Assembly (NCBI RefSeq): GCF_003473485.1
Contig: NC_053048.1
Span: forward strand, 48,791,755-48,855,754
From: Medicago truncatula
Lineage: Eukaryota; Streptophyta; Magnoliopsida; Fabales; Fabaceae
Reading direction: 5' to 3'
DNA length: 64,000 nucleotides
This document shows, piece by piece, positions 34,946-46,414 of the stretch (position 1 is the first letter of the stretch; each line of letters starts with the position of its first letter). The translations under genes were made by a program, and so were the position numbers. The notes beneath the pieces are model-generated. The model saw nothing but the letters and a program-made list of their open reading frames with translations. It was not told the DNA's origin and did no database searches.

Positions 34946-35730
34946 AAAACTGAACATAACCAGAACGCAGAAACTCAGTTTTCCAGTATTGCTTCATTCT
35001 TCAAAATCATTCCAAACCATCCAACTTCTTCAAATTCGATTTTTCAGCAAAATCAAGTGCATCATCTCCATTTAATCACAAGTAAGTATCTTGACTCATT
35101 GTTTATCATAATGTTAGTTTGGGTAGGTTTTTTTTTTAAAAAAAATGGTAGTTTTCATGTGGTTAGAGTTGATGTAGCTGAATTGAATTTTTTATGAGTG
35201 CATGTAGTTTATAATTGAATGTAGTTGGTTTAATTGATGATTGAATGATGTTAGGGTATAATGTGGTTTTGAATGGTGGCAAAATAACACATTTTGAGTA
35301 TGTTTGATACTTTGCACACAAAGTGTTTGATAAAATGTGTCAATGACAATTTTATTGATTATTTAGTTAGTTTAGGTATTGGATACGATCTTGATTGTAA
35401 TTCGAAAACGTGTATGTTGAATTAAGTTGAATGCATATTGAAAAAGTGTATATTGAATTAGGTTGAATGTGTATATTGAATTATGTTTAGTTTAGGTTGA
35501 ATGTGTATGATAATGCATTTGATTTTTTGCGTTTGAATATTAATGATAATGTGTATGATAATGTTTAGGTTCAATCAATGTCTTTATTTTGGTAAAGTGG
35601 TTTAATGTGAAAGCGGTTATGTTTAGGTTATGTTTAGGTTGAATGTGAAAGTGTAGGTTTTGTTTAGGTTTACTGTTTGTTGATAAAGTGGTTGAATGAT
35701 ATTAATTTTTATTTTTTATTTTTTGTAGAT

Positions 35731-38209
35731 ATGGCCGATCAGGACCCCATTGATCCATCGAAGATGATTGGTGGTAGGCGTGCCATGACTCAGAGCCACC
35801 GCAGGGAGAGACAGAGTGGCCACATCCCAAAGAGGGGTAGAGGTCGGAGGGGAGATGGCTCAGGAAGCTCTCAGGCTACACAGCCTGAGGAGTCACAGGT
35901 TGTTGACCCGTCACAGCCTGTTGACCAGACTGGGGTGGAGTACCTGAACTATCAGGATCAGGTACATCATGATGTGACGGATGGTGGATATGAGCAGGAT
36001 GCAGGAGACGAGGATGACATTGCAGCAGCTGCTGCACCGGAGGTGTTACCTACGGCCCTCCCTTTCCTGGTGGACCGGCTGACTTGTCCTTGCTCCACTC
36101 TTATGCCGGTCATGTGGCGTTGCCACTCTGGTATAATTCAAATAATGTAAGTGTATTTTTTTTTAATTGTTTTTTCTTTATGTTAAAATATTTTCTTTAA
36201 TTTAAATGTGTGTTTGTTTAATTATTATATCCACTTTTATATGTGTTTTTTTTAATTGGTTTTTCTTTATGTTAAAATATTTTCTTTAATTTAAATGTGT
36301 GTTTGTTTAATTATTAAATCCACTTTTATATGTGTTTTTTTAATTGGTTTTTCTTTATGTTAAAATATTTTCTTTAAATGTGTGTTTGTTTTTATTATTA
36401 TATCCACCTCTATATGTGTTTTTTTTAATTCTTTTTCTTTATGTTTAATTATTTTCTTTAAATGTGTGTTTGTTTTAATTATTATATACATTGTTATATG
36501 TTTATTTTTTTAATTCTATTTTTTAGGTTTAATTGTTTTGTTTATATGTGTTTTTAATTATTATATACACTGTTATACATTGTTATGTGTTTTTATGTTT
36601 AATTATTATATCCATATTTTTTTTTCTATTATTTCAGGTTCGTAAGACCCGCGTGCTTAAACCGATTAATCATGGGGCGAAGATTCTCACTCTCGGACGC
36701 CCTAACGGGAATGAAAATTGGTTTTGGGATGCGCTTCAGCAGAGCGGGCTACATGATTTGGTCTACTTGGGGTACTCCACCGTGCCTCATGCCCTGCTGC
36801 TTACTTTATGCGAGAGGTGGCATCCGGAGACCAGCACCTTCCACATGCCGATGGGGGAGATGACTGTGACATTGGATGATGTCGCATGTCTCACGCATCT
36901 TCCTATTGAGGGGCGGATGTTGGACCATGGGAAGAAGATGCCCAAGCATGAGGGAGCGGCACTGCTGATGACGTATCTGGGTGTGGCCCAGCATGAGGCT
37001 GAGAAGATCTGCAACCATGAGTACGGTGGGTACATTAGCTACCCCAGGCTGAGGGACTTCTATACCTGGTACCTTGGTAGGGCCAACGTATTGGCGGGTA
37101 CGGAGGATCTTGAGGAGGTTGAGGAGCTGGAGAGGGTCAGGACATACTGCGTCCGGTGTTACCTTCTGTACTTGGTCGGATGCTTGTTGTTTGGCGATAG
37201 AAGCAACAAGCGCATCGAGCTGATATATTTGACGACCGTGGCGGACGGCTACGCAGGGATGCGTAATTATTCCTGGGGAGCTATGACCCTCGCCTACTTA
37301 TACGGCGAGTTGGCGGATGCATGTAGGCCTGGACACAGAGCGCTTGGGGGGAGCGTGACACTGCTCACTGTAAGAAAACTGAAATTTTATATTTATGTTA
37401 ACTTTATTTTTTTGTGAACTTTTAATTTTTTGTTATATTTTTCCGTGCGTAATAATTTATAAATGTTATTTGTTTGGTTTGTGCAGGCATGGTTTTTGGC
37501 GCATTTTCCAGGGTTTTTCAGTGTTGATCTCAACACTGACTACCTGGAAAACTATCCGGTTGCAGCGAGGTGGAAGCTCCAGAAGGGTCATGGGGAGGGG
37601 ATCACGTATCGGTCACTGCTCGATCGTATACAGTTAGATGATGTATGCTGGAGGCCGTACGAGGAGCACAGAGAGATCCATGACTTCGAGGAGGTTTTCT
37701 GGTATTCTGGATGGATTATGTGCGGCGTCCGTAGGGTGTACCGTCACTTGCCCGAGAGGGTTTTGAGGCAGTACGGATACGTGCAGACCATCCCCAGACA
37801 TCCGACTGATGTTAGGGACCTCCCCCCGCCTTCCATTGTGCAGATGTTCGTCGACTTCCGCACTCACACGCTTAAGGCGGACGCTCGGGGTGAGCAGGCA
37901 GGAGAGGATACATGGCGGGTGGCGGATGGCTATGTCCTGTGGTACACTAGGGTGTCTCACCCTCAGATCTTGCCACCTATTCCAGGAGATCTTCCGAGGC
38001 CTGCAAATGAAGAGCAGATCATTGCAGAGCAGTGACAGCGGTATGAGGCGAGAAGCTCGCCTGATACCTGTGACATGGTTAGTGGCGCTGTTGCCTACGC
38101 TGATGCGCAGTTAGGCCAGGAGGAGGTCATGAGCATGACCCCTCAGCAGTGGTTTGAGGCCATGACCCATATGAGGGAGCAGATCGCGCTGATTTTGACC
38201 AGGAGGTGA
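35731..38209 (+). pseudogene. Plant mobile domain (PMD, MAIN-like) gene inside the Mutator-type element
   Basis: Exons 35731-36146, 36638-37369 and 37487-38035 join at GTAAGT/TTTCAG and GTAAGA/GTGCAG. Exon 1 starts MADQDPIDPSK, then an Arg/Gly-rich basic stretch and an acidic, Gln-rich linker. The conserved N-terminal PMD text PFPGGPADLSLLHSYAGHVA is in a different frame from the upstream part, so about one base is missing near 36036-36042. Exon 2 is the PMD core (WFWDALQQSGLHDL, LLLTLCERWHPETSTFHMP, GEMTVTLDDVACLTHLPIEG). Exon 3 continues with HFPGFFS and the WY/RPYEEHRE blocks. A TGA at 38033 is followed by 57 more in-frame codons (MTPQQWFEAMTHMREQI) to TGA at 38207, so it is probably a premature stop. 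MAIN and MAIL1 in Arabidopsis act in transposon silencing and meristem maintenance; PMD copies also live inside transposons, as here. Confidence 0.82.
36150..36525 (+). repeat. Tandem repeat in intron 1 of the PMD gene
   Basis: About four to five imperfect copies of an 80-90 bp unit containing TTCTTTATGTTAAAATATTT, TTAAATGTGTGTTTGTTT and ATTATATCCACTTTTATATG. Later units are shortened. Confidence 0.85.
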
Positions 38210-38532
38210 GCCCAGAGGCCGAGGAGGAGGCACCATCATCAGGATCAGGACCAGTAGTACTATTTTCCTTTTTTAGGACTTATTTTTTAGTTTTAGTCTT
38301 TTGATGACATTGAGTTATGTATATTTGTATATTTGTATATTTCTACTTTGATGACATTATTTTTAATTTCATGGGCTTTTTTTACTTTGTTTAATGTACA
38401 AAAATGTTGGTTTAATTAAGTTGTGTATTTGCACCAATATTTATTTGTTATTTGAACTGTTATGATTGATTTTAAAACTTTGTGTAAAAATACTGTTAGA
38501 ATGATTTTGAAATGTTTTTTAGTTGAAGATTT

Positions 38533-38655
38533 CCTCGGTAGTTAACTACCGAAATTGTTTAAGTTCAGATTTCCTCGGCAGTTAACTTCCGAGGTTTTCC
38601 TCGGCAGTTAACTGCCGCCGGTTTCCTAAAAACTTCGGTAGCAAACTGCCGAAGG
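38533..38655. repeat. Right subterminal palindromes of the 34830 element
   Basis: Four units: CTCGGTAGTTAACTACCGAA (38535-38554), CTCGGCAGTTAACTTCCGAG, CTCGGCAGTTAACTGCCGCC and CTTCGGTAGCAAACTGCCGA, spaced 20-40 bp apart. The first contains an 18-bp perfect palindrome. Confidence 0.85.
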
Positions 38656-38723
38656 ACATTTTCGTATTTTACTCGTGTGGCACAGCCACACAACATGTGG
38701 GAATAGCAATTCTCTAATATAAT

Positions 38724-39152
38724 ATATTTTCCTATTAGTGACACAATAGTAAAAAAAACGGCAAGTACTTGTTTTTCTTTGTTTCATAGACTATACTCAA
38801 GTAAATTATATCTTTATTTGATCACACTAGTATATACTGTTTTTTCTTTGTTAAATTGCCAATGTCAAATCAAACCCACATTGTGGCACATAAACAACAA
38901 GATCATCCATAATAATACTAAAAGAAACTTAATCCAAACCGTCATGCATAAGTCTTTTCACATCAACAACAATTAAGAGAAAATTAAACCACATCCATAC
39001 TGCAAACTTTGAGTTTTGCCCAAAAACTAGCTAAAATATTGTGAGAGAAAAATGAAAGTACTCATCCTAAACATAGGTTTTAACCAAATCCCTATTACTA
39101 GCATTGTAACCACTACTTTATTTTCTTAATCTTTCATTGAACTAAGTTTTCC
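38724..39152. other. 3' flank of phosphatase-like copy A
   Basis: AT-rich. It contains AAGAAACTTAATCCAAACCGT near 38923, also found downstream of copies B (44340) and C (49925), so this is part of the duplicated unit. Confidence 0.5.
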
Positions 39153-40470
39153 TCATTTGCCAGCAGACCAAAAGTTAAGGAACTGTGATGTGAAAATTTG
39201 GGTGTAATAACTCCAATGAGGATGAGTTGATGTAAGTGGTGGTAACCCAAAAGCATTATCCTTCACATAAGATTGAACATCTTCAGCTTCAGCTACTCCT
39301 TTCAAGTATTCACAAAGTTCACCATTTGGATCTATACAAATCAAAAAACTTATATTAATAAAATTAAATGCACCAAATATTTAAAAAGAATAAAAATACA
39401 TAAACATATGCTCTCACCAAGTGCATTGTCCTCTTTGTCCTATGTATCATATGACTTGACAAAAATTGATGTATTTGGCTGCAATATGAGGTTATGAAAA
39501 TTGTTAACATTTGAATAAAAATCATATTATAAAAATAAATAGAATGAGTTTTGAATTAAGGGATTAATGAAGGACTTATATGCTTTGTCATCAATCATCA
39601 AAGTATTAGAAGCAGAATATGGGCCTCTTTTCTTCACTTTTTACCACACTTTTTTGAGTTCTTTGAAAAAAAGAGGCTTCTCTTTTTTCTCCATTGATTT
39701 CATACCAATACAATAGAAACAATGACTTTGATCCTACAAAAAGTTTATGAAACACACAAAATAAACCAACAAGATTTATATATTGATATGAATTTTTATA
39801 TACAAATTTGTAAAAAGAAAAAAGAACACTTCAAGAAAATGTACCCAAATAAATAGCAGCTTATTTTTGGATTCTTCTCCTATAGCAAAAGTTAAAGCAC
39901 CATCAACGTTATGCCTCTAGTAAAAGTGTAATAAATAACAATGTAACAACACCATATATATAATCAATCAAATTCATAATGAAGAAAAATAAAAATGGAA
40001 AAGTGTTGATTACTGACTTCTTTGCAGAAGTCCAAATCCCAACTTCAAATCTTTCTAAGCAGAATTTCATAAATTCTTCACTAAATGGCCTCTTGAAAAC
40101 TGAATCACACAATTTACAATATAATCATTAAGCATATGATAAAAAGAAATTTCCAAATATCATAATGCATGTTTGAGTTTAAGTAAATGTTACTTACGGA
40201 GAAAGTTAAGATGTATTTTATCAGCTGTTCGAGACTTTAGAATGGGATTAGGATAATATCCATGATCGGTGAGACGGGAAGTGTGGATAGATCGGTGGAG
40301 AAGTAAACCATTAAGGTTCAAAACAAGCAACTTCTTCTTCTTTGGTGCAAGATTCAGCTTCTCAAGAGAAAGACTCAATTCTTGTTTGTGATCATCATGG
40401 TCAATAGATCAGCTTCAGAGTCTTTGATTCTGATATTTCCATCACTGCAACTTTCCTTCTTTGCTTCCAT
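39153..40470 (-). pseudogene. NIF/FCP1-like HAD phosphatase homologue, copy A (broken)
   Basis: Six exon equivalents in order: 40470-40198, 40099-40018, 39916-39845, 39733 to about 39556, near 39490-39415, and 39331-39153. Exon 1 begins MEAKKESCSDGNIRIKDSEAD as in copy C, then an 8-base insertion near 40415 shifts the frame. The active-site strand reads LLVLNLNGLLLHRS, with Asn for both catalytic Asp. Exon 4 has TAA after KKVW (39643-39641) and has lost the GT donor at its end; exon 5 has TAG after SYDT. The C-terminus (DPNGELCEYLKGVAEAEDVQ) also differs from C and D. With one frameshift, two stops and a lost splice site this copy cannot make the full protein. Confidence 0.88.
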
Positions 40471-42018
40471 TCTTGATACACTTCGTTTGAATTTGATTAT
40501 GTGAGTGATGATAAAATGTTTAGTGCCTTAGTAGTATGCTTTATATAGAAATAGCACTTTGTGAGTTCATCATATTAGCTACCCTTTAAGAGTTGGTAGT
40601 AGTAACAAATAGCAGTTAAGTTTGTTACGGTTTGTTATTTAGTTTGTTATTTTCTGTTTATTCGGTTAAGATTTGTGAGACTCGTCAATATCAGTTTGTT
40701 GCTTTATCTAACCAATTGAAGATAGTTAGTACCAGTAATAACCTCACATTGGAAAATCATTAAACTACCACTTGTTACTTGAGTTTAACGTCACAGTGGT
40801 AAAAAAAAAAAAAAAAATGTCACAATGATCTACAATAGTACTCATTTCGTCTCAAAATAAGTGATCAAGTTTGAATATGTGTACTATTCATATATCATAT
40901 ATATTTTGACCATATGTTTCTACTATTATATAAAGTCAAATTTTAATGTTGGAATTGTCTCATAACTATTTTCAAAATATTAAATTTTTATAAAGTTTGC
41001 TGATACATAATTAAAAAATTTAAGGTAAAAAAATGTGTACACATTAACCTCTCTTTTCTTTTCTGTTGGTTACGCTTCACTGTATGATCTTATTTTAAGG
41101 TCACAATTGTGAAGCTATGAGATCAAAATCGCTCAATAAAATAAAAGTTAAAAGTTCTAAACTAGACAAAGAGAATCAAAAGTATAATGACGTCTTGGTG
41201 AAGTTTAGCATGGAAAAGGGAAATTCTTTCCCATAATGGAAAAGTTTAAGCATAGCCATAGATTTAATAGTTTTTTATTTGGATGGCTTAGATCTTTTAC
41301 CTGGTAAGGGTTGTGACTTTTTGATGGGTATTGTGTAACAAAAAATCCGGCCCGATCATATGATTAAATAACAATTTTGGATTTGTTTGATTTATTGGTT
41401 TTGTTTTTTAATAACTCACGGGCCTTTGCAACTTGTCCCAACAATTTATAATTTATTTTGTACAATACAACTTGTCATATAATTTCTATTTTCTATTTCG
41501 TTTATTCATCCTGTTTTATGTGTTCTTCAAAGAACTTTTTTCTTCCTTTCTCTTCCTGTAACCTTTTCTCCTCCGTTCTTTCTACTGTATCAAATCGGAA
41601 CCTGAGCTTAGTGTCTAATAAATGGACCATAACATAAATCAAAATGTCGTATAATCTGAATGACAGATAATAACAAAAACTAAAAACGCTTTCAGATCTG
41701 ATGTATTGAGTGGTTTAGCAAAATGTATTATGTTAAATTGCTCACTAACAATTTCAACTGTAAAGGGATGATAAATGGTTTTTATGAATGAGTTTTGTTG
41801 AACAAGGAGAGGTTTGGATTTTTCCCGCTTTTAATGTTATCAGCTTCAAACATTTCAACTGTTTTCGTGTCTAAGTTAAAGCAAACAAATTCTCAATTTA
41901 AGTTGAGGTGTTTTCTTTAACCATGTTTTTAAGGGAGTTAATTAGAAATACAACGTAATTAAATAAGAGGTGTGTTTTTTCGTTTTTAGTGGAAAAAGGA
42001 GGTGAATTAGTAAAGGAA
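40471..42018. other. Intergenic between phosphatase-like copies A and B
   Basis: No gene. About 40838-41000 resembles the left part of the MITE at 52383 (CTCATTTCGTCTCAAAATAA, GTGTACTATTCATAT), without a clear right end. Confidence 0.4.
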
Positions 42019-42301
42019 TACTCCCTCCGTCTCAAATTATATGACGTTTTGAACATTTCACACATTTTAAAAAATGTAATTAATATTGTGTGGAAAAGAG
42101 ATATTATAAATTGTTTTACAAAATTGTCCTTAATAAATAATATGGGAAATATAAATGAAAGAATTGAAAGAAGAGAGTAATAAATAATTAAAGTTATAAT
42201 AGGAAAAGTAACATTAATATTGCCTTGATATTTTAAAGCGACATATAATTTGGGACAATTTTTTTCCCTAAAGCGACATACAATTTAGGACGGAGGGAGT
42301 A
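42019..42301. mobile_element. Stowaway-like MITE
   Basis: Ends TACTCCCTCCGTCTCAAATT and TTTAGGACGGAGGGAGTA; same family as the 32081 copy in opposite orientation (shared AAAGCGACATA and CAACATTAAT text). Confidence 0.8.
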
Positions 42302-43173
42302 AACAATAGTAAAGCCAATTTTATTTTATTTTTGGTTCCACCTGGAGAAAACTGCCAACTGCCCGTTAAAATTGGACTTTTCCTATGGTGGGAAGAAACT
42401 TTCCATTCTCAGGCTAAATACCACCTGACGTCTTTAGTTTAAAAAAAAGTATACAACATAATAGATGTCTTAGGTTAAATACTAACATATTTTTGCGAAG
42501 GATTATATACTCTGATTTGATTAGGTCGATGTGTGTATATAAATTAAGTCCAAATATAATAATTTCATTATTTATAATTAGTTGCATAAACCATATCTAA
42601 TCAATTAATTAGAAGATGAACTTTCACAAATCCAAAATGTTTGTATTTTAATCAAATCAAACAAGATGAGTTTAAGAACACTCTTGTTTCATTTTTCAAC
42701 ATTTTCTTCGATGTAGGTCCCACATTTTAAAAATTGAACTAACATAAATTAATTGAACTCACAATGATTTTATCCGGAAAAAGAAAGTGAGATGTTCGAT
42801 AAAAAGTGGATGTTTAATAAAAAAAAATGTGTCTCTATCAAAACTACGTACGTACATATACCGGTATACACACTACGGCTATGCTTGATATCATAAATAA
42901 GCCTAACTTATAGTTTATTTTACTACCTTACAAGCTTGTTTGATGAAATAAGATGTGTTTGCTAATAAGCTTTTTTCAATAATATATAAAAAGCTACAAA
43001 TTTATACTAATTAACTCCTTTTATAGATTATATAGAGATATTCTCTCGATGCTAACTAAAGTAACGTTTAAAGTTAAAGGTTTTTATTAATTTTTACCAT
43101 TTTTAAAATTTACCTTTATTTTGTGGGTCACATTTAATTCCACTAATGGTAAAAATTTAATGAAAAATAGTAA

Positions 43174-43321
43174 TACTCTCTCTGTCTTTAAATTTAAGCA
43201 AAATTGACTTTTTAGGTTCGTTCATTTAATGATGTATGTGGTCCATATTATGAACCATATACATCATTAAATGAATGAATTTAAAATGTCAATTTTGCTT
43301 ATATTAAAAAACGGAGGAGTA
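43174..43321. mobile_element. Stowaway-like MITE
   Basis: 148 bp hairpin: TACTCTCTCTGTCTTTAAAT at one end and AAAAACGGAGGAGTA at the other, with complementary TCATTTAATGATGTATGTGG and ATACATCATTAAATGAATGA arms. Same family as 44452 and the fragment at 26500. Confidence 0.75.
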
Positions 43322-43428
43322 TTAAACATTTTGAACAATAAATTAACACAATTTTCAATGCATGATTTCTATTATTGGAATTCTTATCATGTGCCCTAAG
43401 GGCACAAGTTAACATTTCCCTTATTTTA

Positions 43429-44029
43429 TACTATCTCCGTTCCTTTTTAATTATCACTTTGTGACATTTTACACAAACCAAGACAATCAATAAATGTTAC
43501 TCCATCCGTCTTAAAATATAAGCAAAAAAATATCATATTCTTTGTCTCAAAATATAAGCAAAAAAAATCAACTTTTATGCCATTATTATGTTTTTTCAAA
43601 CAAATCATCTTTTCCAATGTAAAATTCAAAGCAAATTGCATTCAATTTGTTCTCCTTTTTATTTTCTCCATAATTTTTAACCAATGAGAATTATTTTTAC
43701 ATCTTTCCATGAAACTTATTTCAAGGAGAATACAAAAAATTATACATCAAATCACTAAGTGTTAGTTTTCTTAATAAGTGTGAATTAATGTTTTTTGCTT
43801 ATAAATTAGAACGGAGGGAGTACTACTTTTGATACAATAATTGATACTTTTACTATAATAGTCTTATTCATTTAATATCTCATTTCATATATTTCTCTCT
43901 TCGCAATAAATAACTAAGAATAATATTGATAAAACAATATTTAAAGTTGCATTGAACTTTAAAAATGACAGTTAAATTGGAACAAAAAAATTCTTTAAAA
44001 GTGACACTTAAAAAGAAACGGATGGAGTA
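43429..44029. mobile_element. Stowaway-like MITE interrupted by another MITE
   Basis: The outer ends TACTATCTCCGTTCCTTTTT and AAAAAGAAACGGATGGAGTA pair across an internal insertion at 43498-43822. Same family as the MITE in exon 4 of copy B. Confidence 0.7.
43498..43822. mobile_element. Stowaway-like MITE nested in the 43429 MITE
   Basis: Ends TACTCCATCCGTCTTAAAAT and TTAGAACGGAGGGAGTA. It is an inverted relative of the MITE at 44605 (shared AACAAATTGAATG, ATAAGCAAAAAA and CATTATTATG text). Confidence 0.75.
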
Positions 44030-44451
44030 ACACACTAAAAGAATACATGTACAATGTACTTTTATCATTTTATATTTATAAGTTACTAAACCAATTAATC
44101 TTACCAAATACTATAATTTTTAATAAGTTAATTTTTCACCAATAAATCATTAGTTATAAGCTAATTTTTCATCTACAATTATAAGCTAGCTTAAAGCTTA
44201 ATTTATTAAACATAGCCACGGATTGTTTAAAAACTTAACCAATTATAGGCGAATTTAAAAACCACCACGGAGTGTACAATAAATTGACAAAATAAAAGGA
44301 ACTTAATTAGTCCAAAAAAAATAATAAATAACCTTTAAAGAAACTTAATCCAAACCATTGTTACATAGGAATCATCATATCACCAACATTAGAAGAAAAA
44401 AATATTAGAACACTTCGCCCATATTGAAACTTGAGTCTTCTGCAAAATATG

Positions 44452-44598
44452 TACTCTCCGTTTTTTAATATAAACTAAATTGATTTTTTATATTCATTCA
44501 TTTAATGATGTATATGGTTCATAATATGGACCACATACATCATTAAACGAATGAACCTAAAAAATCAATTTTGCTTAAATTTAAAGACGGATGGAGTA
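44452..44598. mobile_element. Stowaway-like MITE
   Basis: 147 bp hairpin, TACTCTCCGTTTTTTAATAT and AAAGACGGATGGAGTA, internal arms around GTATATGGTTCATAATATGG. It sits in the duplicated 3' flank of copy B. Confidence 0.75.
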
Positions 44599-44604
44599 GT
44601 GAAC

Positions 44605-44945
44605 TACTTTCTCCGTCCTAATTTATAAGAAAAAACACTAATTCAAACTTATTAAGAAAACTAACATTTAATGATTTGGGGTATAATTTTTTGTGTTCTC
44701 CTTGAAATAAGTTTCATGGAAAGATTAAAAATAATTCTCATTAATTAAAAATTATGGAGAAAATAAAAAGAAGAACAAATTGAATGTAATTTGCATTTAA
44801 TTTTACATTAAAAAAGATGATTTGTTTGAAAAAAACATAATAATACGTTCACCATAATAATAGCATAAAAATTGGTCTTTTTTGCTTATATTTTGAGACA
44901 AAGAATATGAGATTTTTTTGCTTATATTTTAGGACGGAAGGAGTA
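44605..44945. mobile_element. Stowaway-like MITE
   Basis: Ends TACTTTCTCCGTCCTAATTT and TTTTAGGACGGAAGGAGTA, 341 bp, same family as 43498. Confidence 0.75.
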
Positions 44946-44975
44946 TATATATGGTCACTAAAACATTTCTCCAAA

Positions 44976-45136
44976 GGGAAATGATATTTGTACATCAATT
45001 TTGCAACAATTTTTTGACAATTTTCTCTCTCGTACTCACATTATATTTTTATTCTCGTTTTTGACCAATAGAAAGTGAGGAAATTGAAGTTGTCATGAAA
45101 GTTATCACCGATAATTGTTGATATATATCATTGCTC
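44976..45136. mobile_element. MITE, GATATTTGTAC family, 9-bp duplication
   Basis: 161 bp, termini GGGAAATGATATTTGTAC and the complement of GAGCAATGATATATATC; TTCTCCAAA duplicated at 44967-44975 and 45137-45145. Confidence 0.8.
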
Positions 45137-45703
45137 TTCTCCAAAACATAGTGCCCCACAAAGTTGCTACTTGTCTATGAGCCATAAAACCACTACATTT
45201 CGTTATGCAACATCGTTGAACGATGTTCCACTCAATTGTTAGAAGTTATAAGTGAACGAACACGAGAATAAAATTGCCCCAATGAGGATGAGAAGTTGTA
45301 ATTGCTGGTACACCAAAAGCATTATCCCTCACATATGACTGAACATCTTCTACTTCAGCTACTCCTTTCAAATACTTGCACAGGTCACCATTTGGATCTA
45401 CATAAATTAAAAAAAAAATTACATCTCTAAAATTAAATACATCAAATCTCTAAAAGAATTAAAATATAAGCATAAGTTCTAACCCAGTGCTTTGTCACCC
45501 TTGTCCTCTGGATTATATGACTTGGTTAATATTTGATTCAAAAACAGTGTTTTATATTAAAATAAAAAAATAAAAAAACATGTGCATTAACGGATTAAGG
45601 AAGGACCTGTATGGTCTGGCATCAATCATCAAGGTATTTGAAGCAGAATATGGACATCCTTTCTTGACATCATCCCACACTTCTTTTAGTTCCTTAAAAG
45701 GTT

Positions 45704-45975
45704 TATCGTTCCTTTTTAAGTGTCACTTTTGGAGAAAAAAATTTGTTCCTATTTAACTGTCACTTTCAAAGTTCAATGCAACATTGAATGTTGTTTTACC
45801 AATATTGTCCTGAGTTATTTATTGCGGAGAGAGAAATATATAAAATGATATATTAAATGAATAAGGTCATTATAGTAAAAGTATAACTTATTGCATCAAA
45901 ATTAGTATCAATTGTTGATTGTCTTGGTTTGTGTAAAATGTCAAAATGTGACAATTAAAAAGGCACAGAGGTAGT
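45704..45975. mobile_element. MITE inside exon 4 of copy B
   Basis: CGTTCCTTTTTAAGTGTCAC at one side and GACAATTAAAAAGGCACAGA at the other; same family as the MITE at 43429. It replaces the 5' half of an exon that is intact in copies C and D. Confidence 0.65.
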
Positions 45976-46414
45976 ATTCAAAAACATTTTTTTGCATGAA
46001 ATGACATAATCGACTTCAAGTAAATGTTATGCAGCCAAACAAATAGCAGCTTGTTTTTCGAATCTCCCATAACACATTCTAAAGCACCATCAATGCTACG
46101 CCTGTATTTATAGTAATAAAAGGGATACAATATAAGGAAAAATATAATCGATCAAATTTATGTGTAAGTAATATTGATAGTAAATGTAAATTGGAGTAGG
46201 TTTAATGTCGAACAAATCAAATTTAAAATTAAAAGGAGGAAAATAGAAGAGTGTTACTAACTCGGATCTAGAAGACCAGAGGCCCACTTCAAATCTTTCT
46301 AAGCAGAATTTCATAAATTCTTCAGTAAATGGTCTCTTGTAACCTTTAACACAGTTCAGAAAATAATAATCAATGATAAGTATGCATTCAAAAATAAACA
46401 CACAAAATTGCATT

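Larger units (their letters stand above)
34830..38714 (+). mobile_element. Mutator-type DNA transposon carrying a plant mobile domain gene
   Basis: 3885 bp bounded by inverted repeats of about 80 bp (left tip GAGAATTGTTGTTCCCACAT, right tip on the minus strand GAGAATTGCTATTCCCACAT, both continuing GTGCCACACGAGTAAAATAC). A perfect 9-bp duplication TAATATAAT lies at 34821-34829 and 38715-38723. TIRs starting with G and 9-bp duplications are the Mutator signature. Inside the TIRs are subterminal palindromes and one gene, a three-exon PMD coding region on the plus strand. No MURA-type transposase or zinc finger is visible, so movement would need a partner element. The TIRs are still alike and the duplication is perfect, suggesting a fairly recent insertion. 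Confidence 0.9.
42883..44223. mobile_element. Possible hAT-like element hosting nested MITEs
   Basis: Left end ACGGCTATGCTTGATATCAT and right end (minus strand) CCGTGGCTATGTTTAATAAA are imperfect inverted repeats; TTATAAGCTA text occurs in both arms. Three MITEs lie inside. No target duplication was placed. Confidence 0.4.

Noticed and set aside
36672-38114. Alternative frames overlapping the PMD exons on both strands
   Set aside because: They are shadows of the GC-richer PMD coding exons; only the PMD frame shows conserved family text.
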